Shown piece by piece: positions 45,780 to 55,466 of a stretch of DNA of 64,000 nt. Location: assembly GCF_024699985.1 (NCBI RefSeq), contig NZ_JAJONA010000001.1:1922001-1986000 (forward strand), written 5' to 3'. Each line of letters starts with the position of its first letter. Position 1 is the stretch's first letter. Source of the stretch: Phenylobacterium sp. J367 (GTDB lineage: Bacteria > Pseudomonadota > Alphaproteobacteria > Caulobacterales > Caulobacteraceae). The notes beneath the pieces are model-generated. The model saw only the letters and a list, made by a program, of their open reading frames with translations. It searched no databases and had not been told where the DNA came from. The position numbers and the translations under genes were made by a program.

Positions 45780-46826
45780 ATGCCCCTCGACCTGCTCGAC
45801 GTCATCGTCCGCGTGGCCGGCGCGACGCTCCTGCTGGTCGCCGCCGCGACGGCGCGCGGCCGCATGGCCGGCGCGCGGGGCTGGTTCATCCCGCTGGCCG
45901 TCTGCCTCTGCGGGTTCCTGGCGGGGAACACGCCGAACCCGGGTCTCCAGCTCGGCGGGCCGCTCGGCTCGGTCGCGGTGATCCTGGCCGGCTACGCCGC
46001 GGCCTTCCTCTGGTGGTTCTGCCTGGCGGTGTTCGACGCGAGCTTCCGGCCGCGCGGCGCGGTGCTGGCGGCGGGGGCCGCCTGGATCGTCATCGCCAGC
46101 GCCGACCGCGGCCTGTTCGGGCCGGCGCTGGAAGAGGCCGGGCTCTCCTGGGCGCTGGTGGCCCTGGGGCTCGGCATGTGCGCCCACCTCGCCTGGCGCC
46201 TGCTCCGCGACCGCGAGGGCGACCTGGTCGACGCCCGCCGCCGGGTCCGCCATGCGGTGGTGCTCGTGCTCGGCGGCCAGCTCCTCGCCGACCTCCTGAT
46301 CGACCTTGTCCTCGGCATGGACTGGCAGCCGCAGGCCTTCTCCATCGCCCAGAACGCCGGCCTGCTCGCCTTCACGATCTGGCTGCTCAGCCTGACGCCG
46401 CGGACGGCCGCGGCCGATGCGCCGGCCACGGTCGCTGCGGCCGCCGACCCGGCGCTGGCCCGCCTCCGGACGCTCATCGAGGGCGAGCGCCTGCATCTCG
46501 ACCCGGACCTCACCTTCGCCGACTTCGTGCGCGCCATGGGCGCGCCCGAGAAGGCCGTCCGTCGGCTGATCAACCGTGAGCTCGGCCACGACCATTTCCG
46601 CACCTTCCTGAACACCCACCGGGTGGCCGAGGCCAGGCGGCTGCTCGCCGATCCCGCCCGCCGCGACGACAAGTTGATCGCGGTCGCCTTCGACGCGGGC
46701 TTCGCGTCCCTGCCGTCGTTCAACCGCGCCTTCCGCGAGATCGACGGCCGCACCCCCAGCGCCTACCGCGCCGCCGCCCTGGCGGGGCAGGCCGCCGCCC
46801 CGCGCACGGCGGACGCCGTCTTCTGA
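45780..46826 (+). CDS. Membrane-bound AraC-family regulator
   Basis: A 348-aa protein with an integral-membrane N-terminal half of about seven helices and a C-terminal AraC DNA-binding domain. Membrane segments include GWFIPLAVCLCGFLAGN, VAVILAGYAAAFLWWFCL and SWALVALGLGMCAHLAWRLL. The two helix-turn-helix motifs are in TFADFVRAMGAPEKAVRRL and AVAFDAGFASLPSFNRAF. It has a paralogue at 55467-56562. The layout suggests that it senses a signal in or across the membrane and regulates nearby genes, such as the CPBP protease downstream. Confidence 0.87.
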   Translation: MPLDLLDVIVRVAGATLLLVAAATARGRMAGARGWFIPLAVCLCGFLAGNTPNPGLQLGGPLGSVAVILAGYAAAFLWWFCLAVFDASFRPRGAVLAAGAAWIVIASADRGLFGPALEEAGLSWALVALGLGMCAHLAWRLLRDREGDLVDARRRVRHAVVLVLGGQLLADLLIDLVLGMDWQPQAFSIAQNAGLLAFTIWLLSLTPRTAAADAPATVAAAADPALARLRTLIEGERLHLDPDLTFADFVRAMGAPEKAVRRLINRELGHDHFRTFLNTHRVAEARRLLADPARRDDKLIAVAFDAGFASLPSFNRAFREIDGRTPSAYRAAALAGQAAAPRTADAVF

Positions 46827-46909
46827 GCAACGCTTCGCCGGGTTCTGAGAAGAGCCTGGGCCGCCGGACGCCCTAGGTCTCGCCGCCTCACAACGGCGGA
46901 GGCCAGCTC

Positions 46910-47627
46910 TTGAACGGCGTCATCGGAATTCTCGGGGTCCTGGCGATCCTGCTCATCGCAGGTGGCGCGGTCGCCCTTCTCCAGCGCGGGCAGGTCTCGT
47001 TCGGCTGGCTGGCGGTCGCCGCCGGCCTGGTGCTGCTCAACGACGCCCTGCTCACCAACCTCTACGGCCTGATCCCGCTCGTGTGGCCGGATGGCGACTG
47101 GAACTGGCAGGGCAAGGTCCTGGCGCTCGCCGCCACACTCGCCGTCGCGTCCCTGCCGGCCTTCGGCTGGCGGGCCTCCGGGCTCACGCTCCGCCAGGGA
47201 GATGAGCGGCTTCGCCCCGGTCCTGGTGGTGGCGGGTCTCTACGTCGCCGTCTTCCTCGCCCTGGCGCTCGCCTTCCCCAACGAGCCGGCCTCGGCCGAG
47301 ACCGTCGCCTTCCAGCTGACCATGCCCGGCCTGGAGGAGGAGCCCTTCTACCGCGGCGTCCTCCTGCTCGCCCTGATGCGCGCCTTCACCGGCCGCAAGC
47401 GCATCCGGGGCGTGGACTGGGGCTGGGGCGCGATCCTGTCGTGCGGCCTCTTCGGCCTGGCGCATGCCTTCGGCTACGGCAAGGCCGGCTTCAGCTTCGA
47501 TCCGCTGATATTCGCGCTGACCGCCGGCCCGTCGCTGATCGCGGCGTGGCTGGCGCTCCGCACCCGCAGCGTCCTGATCCCCGTCGCGCTGCACAACTTC
47601 GGCAACGCGATCATGCTGCTCGTGTAG
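46910..47627 (+). CDS. CPBP/Abi intramembrane protease, frameshifted
   Basis: A multi-helix membrane protein of about 238 aa of the CPBP (CAAX protease and bacteriocin-processing) family. Catalytic motifs are EEEPFYRGVL (EExxxR), FGLAHAFGYG (H) and HNFGNAI (HxxxN/B). The N-terminal helices are in another frame. The break is in the GGG at 47197-47199; removing one G gives LRQEMSGFAPVLVV. The start is TTG 46910 with a GGAGG site. The natural substrate is unknown. Confidence 0.85.
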
Positions 47628-47640
47628 AGCGCGCCGGTCC

Positions 47641-48033
47641 TCACCCCGGGCGGTAGATGGCGCAGAGCTTGTTGCCGTCCGGATCGCGGACATAGGCCAG
47701 GTGCATGGGGCCCATGGCGCCGTTGCGCAGGCCGGGCGGGTCCTCGATGGACTGGCCGCCCTGGGCGACCGCCGCGTCGTGGAAGGCCTTCACCTGCTCG
47801 GCGCTGTCGCACTTGAAGCCGATGGTGCCGCCGTTGGCGTGGGTGGCGGCCTCGCCGTCGATCGGCTCGGAGACGCAGAAGGTCGAGCCGGCGTGGCGAT
47901 AGAACAGCCGCGTGACGCCGGCGTCGGTGGTGTTGCTGATCGGCTCGCCGGCCCCCAGCACGCCCAGCACCGAATTGTAGAAGCGCTTCGAGCGCTCCAG
48001 GTCGTTCGACCCGACCATCACGTGACTGAGCAT
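47641..48033 (-). CDS. VOC-family glyoxalase-like protein
   Basis: A 130-aa protein of the vicinal-oxygen-chelate superfamily. MLSHVMVGSNDLERSKRFYN begins the first beta-alpha-beta-beta-beta module, and HLAYVRDPDGNKLCAIYRPG ends the second with the Glu/His metal-ligand region (the usual Glu position is Cys-Ala here). It probably binds a small ligand, with or without lyase or dioxygenase activity. Its stop lies 13 bp from the CPBP stop. Confidence 0.85.
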   Translation of the reverse strand: MLSHVMVGSNDLERSKRFYNSVLGVLGAGEPISNTTDAGVTRLFYRHAGSTFCVSEPIDGEAATHANGGTIGFKCDSAEQVKAFHDAAVAQGGQSIEDPPGLRNGAMGPMHLAYVRDPDGNKLCAIYRPG

Positions 48034-48297
48034 GCTGTCTCCCCATTTTCCGGCCGTCGCTGCGCGCGGTCCCTGGGCGGATACTGGCCGCTCATGCGCC
48101 GGACTTCCACCCCGCTGACAGCGCGGAAGCGGTCGCGGCGCGCCGGATTTCCTTGGCCTCGCCCAACCGGCGCGCTATCTGTCGGGCAGATATCGGGTCG
48201 CCGTCGGCGACCGGGCTGGCGCTCTTGCGGGCGAACCCAGTCAGGCGTTCGTCGATAACCGGACGCCACGACCGCTCACCCAAGCAGGGAGGCCGCC
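48034..48297. other. Divergent promoter region of VOC and nhaA
   Basis: About 260 bases hold no protein gene I can support. They separate the divergent VOC and nhaA genes and should contain both promoters. No clear operator is visible. Confidence 0.4.
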
Positions 48298-49497
48298 GTG
48301 GCGCGCAGACTGACCTTCAAATTCCTCCGCACCGAGGCGGCGTCGGCCAGCTTCCTCGCCGTGGCCGCCCTGGCGGCGCTGATCGCCGCGAATTCGCCTT
48401 TGGCCGGGCAGTACTTCGGCTTCCTGAAGAGCGAGCAGGCGCTGCATCTCGGGCCGCTGGTGCTGTCGATGACCGCCGCGGACTGGGTGAAGGAAGGCCT
48501 GATGTCGGTCTTCTTCCTGGTCGTCGGCCTGGAGATCAAGCACGAGATCCTGCGCGGCGAGCTCAGCGATCCGCGGAAGCTGGCGACGCCGGTGATCGCC
48601 GCCATCGGCGGCATGCTGGGGCCCGTCGCGGTCTATCTGACGCTCGCCGCCACGGCCGGCGCGCCGGCGGCCGGCTGGCCGATCCCGACGGCCACCGACA
48701 TCGCCTTTGCCCTCGGCGTCCTGGCGCTGGTCGGGCGTGGCCTGCCGTCATCGCTGCGCATCTTCCTGCTCACCCTGGCCATCGTCGACGACCTGGGCGC
48801 CATCGTCCTGATCGGCCTCCTCTACAGCGGCGGCACGGACTGGTCGCTGGCCGGCGCCGCGGTCCTGCTGCTCGTGGTCCTGGGCGGGGTCGCCCAGCGC
48901 ATGCGCGTGCCGACGCCGGTCTGGGCCCTGGGCTTCGCCACGGCCTGGTGGCTCACCGTGCAGGCCGGACTCTCCACGTCGCTGATGGCGGTCGCCTTCG
49001 CCACGATCGTGCCGCTGAAGCCGCGCCGCGAGGATGGCCAGAGCCCCTTGCAGGAGGCGATGCACGACCTCCATCCGTGGAACGCCTTCCTGGTGCTGCC
49101 GATCTTCGCCTTCGCCAAGGCCGGCGTCTCGATGGCTGGGCTGACGCTCGCCCAGGCGCTCGCCCCCCTCGTCGTGGCCATCGCGCTTGGCCTCTTCCTC
49201 GGCAAGCAGGTGGGCGTGATGGTCGCGGTGTGGCTGGTCACGAAGCTGCGGATCGGCGCGCGGCCGGAAGGCGCGACCTGGCTCCAGCTCTACGGCGTCA
49301 GCCTGCTGTGCGGGATCGGCTTCACCATGAGCCTGTTCATCGGCGCCCTGGCCTTCCCCGGCGACGCCGCCGACCTGCAGACGGAGGTTAAGCTGGGCGT
49401 CCTGGGTGGCAGCCTGCTCTCGGCCATCGCCGCGGTGGTGGTCCTGCGGCTGGCCGGACGCCCGGCCCGCGCCGCCATGGCGGAGGCGGCCGCCTGA
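48298..49497 (+). CDS. nhaA: Na+/H+ antiporter NhaA
   Basis: A 399-aa inner-membrane antiporter exchanging Na+ (or Li+) for protons and regulating pH. The ion-binding Asp pair is in LAIVDDLGAIVLIGLLY. Another conserved stretch is PTATDIAFALGVLALVG and the final SLLCGIGFTMSLFIGALAF. Twelve helices are expected. GTG 48298 follows a GGGAGG site. The stop overlaps the MAPEG start (TGATG), so the two are translationally coupled. Confidence 0.95.
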   Translation: MARRLTFKFLRTEAASASFLAVAALAALIAANSPLAGQYFGFLKSEQALHLGPLVLSMTAADWVKEGLMSVFFLVVGLEIKHEILRGELSDPRKLATPVIAAIGGMLGPVAVYLTLAATAGAPAAGWPIPTATDIAFALGVLALVGRGLPSSLRIFLLTLAIVDDLGAIVLIGLLYSGGTDWSLAGAAVLLLVVLGGVAQRMRVPTPVWALGFATAWWLTVQAGLSTSLMAVAFATIVPLKPRREDGQSPLQEAMHDLHPWNAFLVLPIFAFAKAGVSMAGLTLAQALAPLVVAIALGLFLGKQVGVMVAVWLVTKLRIGARPEGATWLQLYGVSLLCGIGFTMSLFIGALAFPGDAADLQTEVKLGVLGGSLLSAIAAVVVLRLAGRPARAAMAEAAA

Positions 49498-49890
49498 TGT
49501 CCTTCGAGGCGTGGATGCTGTTCGGGGCGATGCTCCTGGGGCTCGTCCACCTGACCGCCGCCGCCTTCAGCTTCAAGGCGCAGGTGGGCAACGCCTATAC
49601 CGTCGGCCCGCGACGCCGACCTGCGCCCGGCGGGCGTCGCCGCCCGGCTGGACCGCGCCCAGCGCAACTTTCTGGAGACCTTCCCGATCTTCGCGGCCGC
49701 CGTCCTGCTGCTGGAGGTGCTGGACCGGACCGGCTCGGCCCTCGGCGTCTGGGGCGCCGGCCTCTATCTCGCCGGGCGCGTGCTGTTCCTGCCGCTCTAC
49801 GCCGCCGGCCTGCCCTGGATCCGGACCTTCAGCTGGAACGCCGCGACGCTCGGCCTCGCCCTGGTCCTGGCGGCGGTCGTCGCCGGGTAG
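49497..49890 (+). CDS. MAPEG-family membrane protein, frameshifted
   Basis: A four-helix membrane protein of about 130 aa. MSFEAWMLFGAMLLGLVHLT starts it; AARLDRAQRNFLETFPIFAA is the hallmark of the MAPEG family (microsomal glutathione transferase-like). The N-terminal 40 residues and the rest are in different frames. The break is near 49606-49612 (GGCCCGCGACG). One base removed, or two added, gives VG(P)RDADLRPAG. It is coupled to nhaA. Function is unknown in most bacteria. Confidence 0.82.
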
Positions 49891-50005
49891 ACGCGGCAGA
49901 CGCGGACCTGCGGCCGCGAGCGATCACATCTTACGTATGCGGAGCATTTGGCTCGCATCCGGCTGCGACCCTGGCTATCGTCTACCCATTTTGGGGAGAA
50001 ATGTT

Positions 50006-50952
50006 GTGCGTACCAGACTGGCCCGCGCCGCCCTCGTGGCGGCCCTCTTGCTTCCGTTCACCGCGATCGCCGACCTCCTGGGACAACTGGCGATACGCGG
50101 TGAAGATGGGGCAGGACGCCGAGGTCGTGCGGATGCTCGACGCCGGCCAGGACATCGACATGCAGAACGAGGAGGGTTGGACCGCCCTCCACGTGGCGGC
50201 CGAGGACGGCAACGAGCGGATGGTCCGCTACCTGCTGGCCCGCGGCGCCAGGACGGATCTGAAGACGACCCGGGGCCGCACCGCCTACGACGTGGCCGAA
50301 GGCTATTCGGCGATCCGCGCCGCGATCCGGGCGAAGATGGCCGCGCCGGTCGACCCCTTCGCGCCCTACCTGGGCGGCGGCGGGCAGGCCCCCGGGCCTT
50401 GCCGCCGCGCCCGCGCCGCCGCCGAGGACGCCGACCACCGCGCCGGGGCGCGGCGGAAATGGGGCCTGCGCCGCCGCCAACGCCAACCCCGCCAACGACG
50501 GGCGCACCGCGGCCACCCGCCCGCGCCTGCAGGCCCGCGACGCCGTCTGGTACAACCAGCCGGACGAGCTGGCGGCGCTGCTTGACGACTGCGTGGGCGT
50601 CAATTCGAAGGACACCGACGGCGGCACGCTCCTGCACGTGGCCGCCGAGCGGAACCGGGTCGACATCGCCCGCCTGCTGATCGCCCGGGGCGCCAGCCGC
50701 ACGGCCACCGACGGCGCCGGCAAGCGTCCCGCCGACTACGCCGCCTCGCCGGAGATGCGGGCGCTGCTCGGCCCGGGCTCGCCGCCGCCGGCCTCGCGGC
50801 CGGCCGCCACGCCGGCCGCCGCGACCACCGAGGCCTACTGCAAGCAGATGTGGCACGAGGCCACCGCGCTCTGCGGTCTCGGCGCCGACCGCTGCACCAT
50901 GACCGCCAGCACCCGCTACAGCGCCTGCCTCAAGAAGGGGACCTGGTACTAG
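50006..50952 (+). CDS. Secreted ankyrin-repeat protein, two frameshifts
   Basis: A protein of about 314 aa with a signal peptide (GTG 50006, LARAALVAALLLPFTAIA). Ankyrin repeats are GWTALHVAAEDGNERMVRYL, then after a Pro-rich linker GGTLLHVAAERNRVDIARLL. The C-terminal part has paired Cys (YCKQMWHEATALCGLG, DRCTMTAS, YSACLKK). Two one-base errors are likely: an extra C at about 50075 (ADSWDNWRYAV) and another in the C run at 50389-50393 (GQAPGLAAAPAPPP). The protein probably acts in the periplasm in protein binding. Partner unknown. Confidence 0.75.
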
Positions 50953-51068
50953 CCGCGGCGGTCGCCCGAACAGGGCCGACATTCGAAGTTGACGATAGCG
51001 TCATCTATTTGTGTTGTCGGTGATAAGAAGACTAAGGTGCTGCAACACCCCCGGGAGGAACAAGAACC

Positions 51069-53081
51069 ATGCGCCGTGGAACCGCTGCCGTCGGGCTCAT
51101 GCTCGCCGCTTCGATTGGACTGGCCGCCGCGGCGGCCAAGGCGCCGGCCGCGAACCCGGCGATGACGGCCGCCGGCACGGTCGACAACTTCCGGCTGGTG
51201 ACGGCGGCGGGACGCTCCGAGGACCTCTACCGCTACCAGGACGCCAAGGCCGTGGTCATCGTGATGCACGCGCTGGGCAGCCCCGAGGTGCGCAAGAACG
51301 CGCCGGCGCTGGCCGCGCTCGCGGCGAAATACGAGCCGCAGGGCGTGAAGGTCCTGATGCTGAACTCGACGGCGAAGGACAGCCGCGAGGCAGTGTTGGC
51401 CGAGACGAACGCGCTGGGGCTCGGCGCGGTGCCGGTGATGATGGACGAAAACCTGCTGGTCGGCGACCAGCTGGGCGCGACGCGCGTCTCCGAAGTCTTC
51501 GTGATCGATCCGAAGTCGTGGAAGACGGTCTATCACGGCGCCCTGACCGCGCCCGGCAAGGGTGACGTGGCGGCCAAGGCCCTGGACGCGGTGATCGCCG
51601 GCAGGCCCGTGGCGATCGCGCAGGTTCCGGCGACCGGGGCGGCGATCAGCTTCCCCGACCGCTCGCCGGCCGCCCAGGCCCGCTTCGCGAAAATCTCCTA
51701 CGCCAAGGAGATCGTGCCGATCCTCGAAGACAAGTGCGTCGCCTGCCACCAGCAGGGCGGCATCGCCCCCTTTGCCTTCGACAGCTACGAGAAGGTGAAG
51801 GGCTTCTCGCCGATGATCCGCGAGACCATCCGCACCGACCGGATGCCGCCGTGGGACGTCGACCCGAAGGTCGGCCACTTCAAGAACGACAAGAGCCTGA
51901 CGCCGGCCGAGATCAAGACCCTGGTCCGCTGGATCGAGGCCGGCGCGCCGCGCGGCGAGGGCGCCGACCGGCTGGCCCAGGTGAAGCACGTCGCCCCCGA
52001 CTGGCCGCTGGGCAAGCCCGACATGGTCATCGAGATCCCGTCCTTCGTGATCCCGGCCCAGGGCATCGTCGACTACCAGTATCCGGTGATGGACAATCCG
52101 CTGAAGGAAGGCCGCTGGCTCAAGGCCTCCACCGCGCGGGTGCAGCAGCGCCAGGGCGTCCACCACATCCTGTCGGGCTACATCCCGCCGGGCCAGGACA
52201 AGCTGGGCGGCATGGCCAACTGGGGCGGCAGCGTCGGCGGCTACACCGTCGGCATGGAGAGCATTGTCCAGCCGCCGGGCATCGGCAGCTACATCCCGGC
52301 CGGCGGCTCGATCGGCTACCAGATGCACTACACGCCGTTCGGCAAGGAAGTGAACTCGACCCAGCAGATCGGGCTCTACTTCTACAAGCCCGGCGAGATG
52401 CCTGATCTGGTGATGCGCGAGAACACCATCGTGCAGTCGTTCATCAAGATCCCGGCCAACGCCGAGGCCCACGAGGAAACCAGCTATCTGGAATTCCCGC
52501 ACGAGGCGCTGCTCTACTCGGCGGTGGTGCACGCCCACTATCGCGGCACCTACTCCAACCTGAAGATCCGCTATCCGGACGGGACGGAGAAGATGCTCCT
52601 GAACGTGCCGAAGTACGACTTCAACTGGCAGCGGATGTACGAGTTCGCCGAGCCTATCAAGGTGCCGGCCGGCTCGAAGCTGATCGCCACCTACATCTAC
52701 GACAACTCCAAACGGAACCCGGCCAACCCGGACCCCAGCCAGGAAGTGGTCTGGGGCGACCAGTCCTTCGAGGAGATGTTCTTCACCCAGCTCCGCTACC
52801 GCTGGGTCGACGAGACGGCCGCCAAGCAGACCGACTACGACGAGCAGATGCTCAAGGGCCGCCTGATCGGCATGATGGACGCCAACCTCGACGGCAAGGT
52901 CCAGGTCGCTGAGCTCAAGGGCGGCATCGGCGACGCCATCCGGCCGCGCTTCGCGCTCGCCGACGCCAACAAGGACGGCGGGATCGACAAGAAGGAGTTC
53001 GAGCCGATCCTGGCCATGATGGGCAACGGCCGCCGCAGCCGCGCGCCCGCGCCCGCGCCGGAGAAGGTCGCCGAGAAATAG
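51069..53081 (+). CDS. Redoxin-cytochrome c-copper monooxygenase-EF-hand fusion
   Basis: A 670-aa exported protein (signal peptide MRRGTAAVGLMLAASIGLAA). Domains in order: a peroxiredoxin-like fold (about 38-175) whose usual catalytic Cys is Ser71 (ALGSPEVRKN); a cytochrome c domain with CVACH at 223-227 and a probable axial Met in MPPW (259); and a PHM/DBM-like copper type II monooxygenase core. The copper core has HH at 365-366, MH at 419-420, HxH at 488-490 and Met570 in FEEMFF, i.e. both copper sites are complete. Two EF-hand loops end the protein (D604, D632). A substrate hydroxylated at carbon is expected. Haem may feed electrons to the copper sites. No operon partner. Confidence 0.8.
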   Translation: MRRGTAAVGLMLAASIGLAAAAAKAPAANPAMTAAGTVDNFRLVTAAGRSEDLYRYQDAKAVVIVMHALGSPEVRKNAPALAALAAKYEPQGVKVLMLNSTAKDSREAVLAETNALGLGAVPVMMDENLLVGDQLGATRVSEVFVIDPKSWKTVYHGALTAPGKGDVAAKALDAVIAGRPVAIAQVPATGAAISFPDRSPAAQARFAKISYAKEIVPILEDKCVACHQQGGIAPFAFDSYEKVKGFSPMIRETIRTDRMPPWDVDPKVGHFKNDKSLTPAEIKTLVRWIEAGAPRGEGADRLAQVKHVAPDWPLGKPDMVIEIPSFVIPAQGIVDYQYPVMDNPLKEGRWLKASTARVQQRQGVHHILSGYIPPGQDKLGGMANWGGSVGGYTVGMESIVQPPGIGSYIPAGGSIGYQMHYTPFGKEVNSTQQIGLYFYKPGEMPDLVMRENTIVQSFIKIPANAEAHEETSYLEFPHEALLYSAVVHAHYRGTYSNLKIRYPDGTEKMLLNVPKYDFNWQRMYEFAEPIKVPAGSKLIATYIYDNSKRNPANPDPSQEVVWGDQSFEEMFFTQLRYRWVDETAAKQTDYDEQMLKGRLIGMMDANLDGKVQVAELKGGIGDAIRPRFALADANKDGGIDKKEFEPILAMMGNGRRSRAPAPAPEKVAEK

Positions 53082-53419
53082 TCAGCGGCCTCGGGGCGCG
53101 CCGGGCGCAGGCCCGTCCGGCGCTGACCGCGGCCCCCACGGGCCGCCCCCCTGGTCGACCCGCGCGCCTACGGCTCCTGCCGGAGGGCGTCTATCCGGTA
53201 GGTCTTCGGCGTCATCCGCCCCAGCCGGCCCTCGATCCGGCGGACCTCCCAGGGCATCGCGTCCGTATAGGTCGTCCGCCGCCCGCCCTAAGCCGCAAGC
53301 CGTGCGGAGGCGACTGTGTCGTGACGCACGCCCTGACTTCCCAGAGCGGCGACAGGCGTGCCGGCCCGAAGTTTGGCCAGACGCAGGTTGCGCGCACCGC
53401 GAGCGCAGCACCCCACAGC
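53082..53419. other. Intergenic region, possible small frame
   Basis: About 340 bases with no convincing full gene. On the minus strand a 29-codon frame (53168-53257, MPWEVRRIEGRLGRMTPKTY) has protein-like composition and could be the end of a broken gene. I cannot assign it. Confidence 0.35.
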
Positions 53420-55390
53420 TCAGAAGTCAGCCGTCACCGCGAGCGACACCCGGCGCGGGCTCGGCAGCACGAACGCGCCGCTGCCGGCGACCTCCCACCC
53501 ACGGTCGTCGGTGACGTTCTGGACGAGCAGGCGAGCCACCGCCCGGCCGTCTCCCACCCCGAACCGCCAGCGCGCCCCGAGATCCAGGGTGGTCCGGCCG
53601 CCGACCGTGAATTGCCGCCCGCCCAGCGTCGCCTGCGGCGCGGCCCCGGCCGCCCGGTCGCCGACGCCGAGCAGGGCCAGGTCGAGCGAGAGGTTCGGGA
53701 CGGCCGCCGGCTGCCAGTCGGCGTTCAGGCGCAGCTGCCGTTCGGGTCTGCCGACCGGCCGGGGACCGATCTGCTTGAGGTCGACCAGTTCACCGGTGAC
53801 TTCCGCGTCCAGCAGGACGGCCCCGGCAATGAGCGTCAGGCCCTTCGCGGGGCTTCCCGCGAGTGAAAGCTCCACGCCCCGGTGTCGGACCTCGCCGAGC
53901 TCGCGATAGACCTGCGACGGGTCGAGGTTGAAGTACGGCTTCTGCACGTCGAACACGCCCGCCACCAGTGTCATGCCGAGCGGAGCCTTCCAGCGCAGGC
54001 CGGCGTCCTTCTGGGTCGTGCGCAGGGCGGGCGGGGCCTCGTTGCGGTTGACCGCGTTCTCGGGCGCCACCGGACTTTCCTCCAGGCCGACGGTGTAGCC
54101 CGCGTAGGCCGAGAGCCGGCCGCTGAGCTGAAGCGCCAGGGCCCCGTCGTAGAGCCAGGGGCTGTCGCTGGAGACCACCTGCGGCCGTCCCGGCGACGCC
54201 GTCGTCTTCCGGTAGTCCGCCCTCTGAACGCCCAGCCGGAGCTCGCCGCGGCCGGCCCACGCCCCGTTATAGGCGAGGCCGAGAGTGGTCTGGCGCACCT
54301 CGTCCCGGCTCTGGGGGCCGAAGGCGATGGCCGGCTCGGGCAGGTGGGCGGCGTCTTCGTAGAGGCTGCCCCTTCCGAGCGCCTGCACGACGCTGCCGCC
54401 GTAGGCGCGCTCGGCGGCCCGGGCCCGCGCCGACAGGTGAACCGCGTGGCTCCGCGGTCCCTCGTCGCCCGTCCAGGTCGCCCGCACCTCGCCGGAGTTG
54501 GATGCGAAGGTCTGGTTCTCCGCTGCGGACAGGAACCGGTCTGCCGCACCGTCGGGCTCCAGGTTGCGGAGCAGCAGAGTTCGCTGGCGAGGGTTGTCGT
54601 TCTCGACGCGAAAGATGCCGGCCCGCACGTTCCAGGCGTCCGTCGCGCGCCTGGTGAGCAGCGCGCCGTAGAGCGGCCGGAACGCGCTGCTGTGGACCCA
54701 GTCGGGGGCGAGGTTGCGGGCCGGCGGCGCCCGGCGGCCCGAACGGCCGTCGGTGAACACCAGCGGCGTGGAGCGCAGGCTCGGGTAGTCGAACACGCCG
54801 GCGAAGGGCTGGACCAGAAGCCGGTCCGAAGGGCTCCAGTGCAGCACGCCCCCGGCGCCATAGTAGACGTCGGGATTGTTGGCGATCTGCTCGTCGGCGC
54901 GGTAGGTGACGCCGCCGGCGAAGCCGAGGCGACCTTCGGACAAGGGCTGTTGCGTATCGATGGTGACAGCGCGCGTTGAGAACGGCCCCGCCTGGGCGCT
55001 GACGCTCACCACGCCCGTCTCCCCTACACGCCGCAGGGTGTAGTCCGCGATGCCGGTCGGGGCGGGGAACGGATAGCCCTGCGCGGTGATGCCCACCCGC
55101 AGGCTGGACCCGGAGACGAGGCGGCCGCTGAAGCCGATCGGGTTGTCGATGTAGATGCCTTCGAGGCGGATGTTGCCGGCCGCGGTCGGGCTGAAGCCGC
55201 GCGCGTCGCCGTCGTTGTAGAGCCCGATGCGTTCGTTGCCGATGCTGGTGCCGAAGGCGTCCTGCGCCGACCGGACCGCATTCTCGTCGGCGCGCTGGGC
55301 GTGGGCCGCGCCGGCCCAGAGGAAGGCGAAGGCGACAATGGCGGCTCCGGTTCGGAGGTCGGAACGGCGGTTGGTTCTACGCTGACGCAC
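53420..55390 (-). CDS. TonB-dependent receptor
   Basis: A 656-aa outer-membrane receptor, intact. It starts MRQRRTNRRSDLRTG and has a signal peptide ending GAAHAQ. The plug is FGTSIGNERIGLYNDGDARG, RLEGIYIDNPIGFSGRL. The barrel ends VSLAVTADF, with a final aromatic as usual. Receptors of this form (FGTSxGNExIGLY) occur in Caulobacterales and sphingomonads next to regulators. An AraC-type membrane regulator lies directly upstream on the same strand, so the pair is probably one substrate-responsive unit. The ligand is unknown. Confidence 0.9.
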   Translation of the reverse strand: MRQRRTNRRSDLRTGAAIVAFAFLWAGAAHAQRADENAVRSAQDAFGTSIGNERIGLYNDGDARGFSPTAAGNIRLEGIYIDNPIGFSGRLVSGSSLRVGITAQGYPFPAPTGIADYTLRRVGETGVVSVSAQAGPFSTRAVTIDTQQPLSEGRLGFAGGVTYRADEQIANNPDVYYGAGGVLHWSPSDRLLVQPFAGVFDYPSLRSTPLVFTDGRSGRRAPPARNLAPDWVHSSAFRPLYGALLTRRATDAWNVRAGIFRVENDNPRQRTLLLRNLEPDGAADRFLSAAENQTFASNSGEVRATWTGDEGPRSHAVHLSARARAAERAYGGSVVQALGRGSLYEDAAHLPEPAIAFGPQSRDEVRQTTLGLAYNGAWAGRGELRLGVQRADYRKTTASPGRPQVVSSDSPWLYDGALALQLSGRLSAYAGYTVGLEESPVAPENAVNRNEAPPALRTTQKDAGLRWKAPLGMTLVAGVFDVQKPYFNLDPSQVYRELGEVRHRGVELSLAGSPAKGLTLIAGAVLLDAEVTGELVDLKQIGPRPVGRPERQLRLNADWQPAAVPNLSLDLALLGVGDRAAGAAPQATLGGRQFTVGGRTTLDLGARWRFGVGDGRAVARLLVQNVTDDRGWEVAGSGAFVLPSPRRVSLAVTADF

Positions 55391-55466
55391 GATGAATTCC
55401 CTGGCTGTGGCTCCTCGCCACCCAGCCGGGGTGCGCGCCGCCTGGCGCGCCGCGTTTCGAAAACGG

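Noticed and set aside
48034..48297. Short frames between the VOC and nhaA genes
   Set aside because: Composition is Arg/Ala-biased, no ribosome sites fit, and all overlap the expected promoter region.
55024..55466. Reading the AraC regulator through to 55024 as a 500+ residue fusion
   Set aside because: The extra part is Ser/Pro/Arg-rich and overlaps the start of an intact TonB receptor in another frame. A one-base error in the G run at 55491-55495 explains it better.
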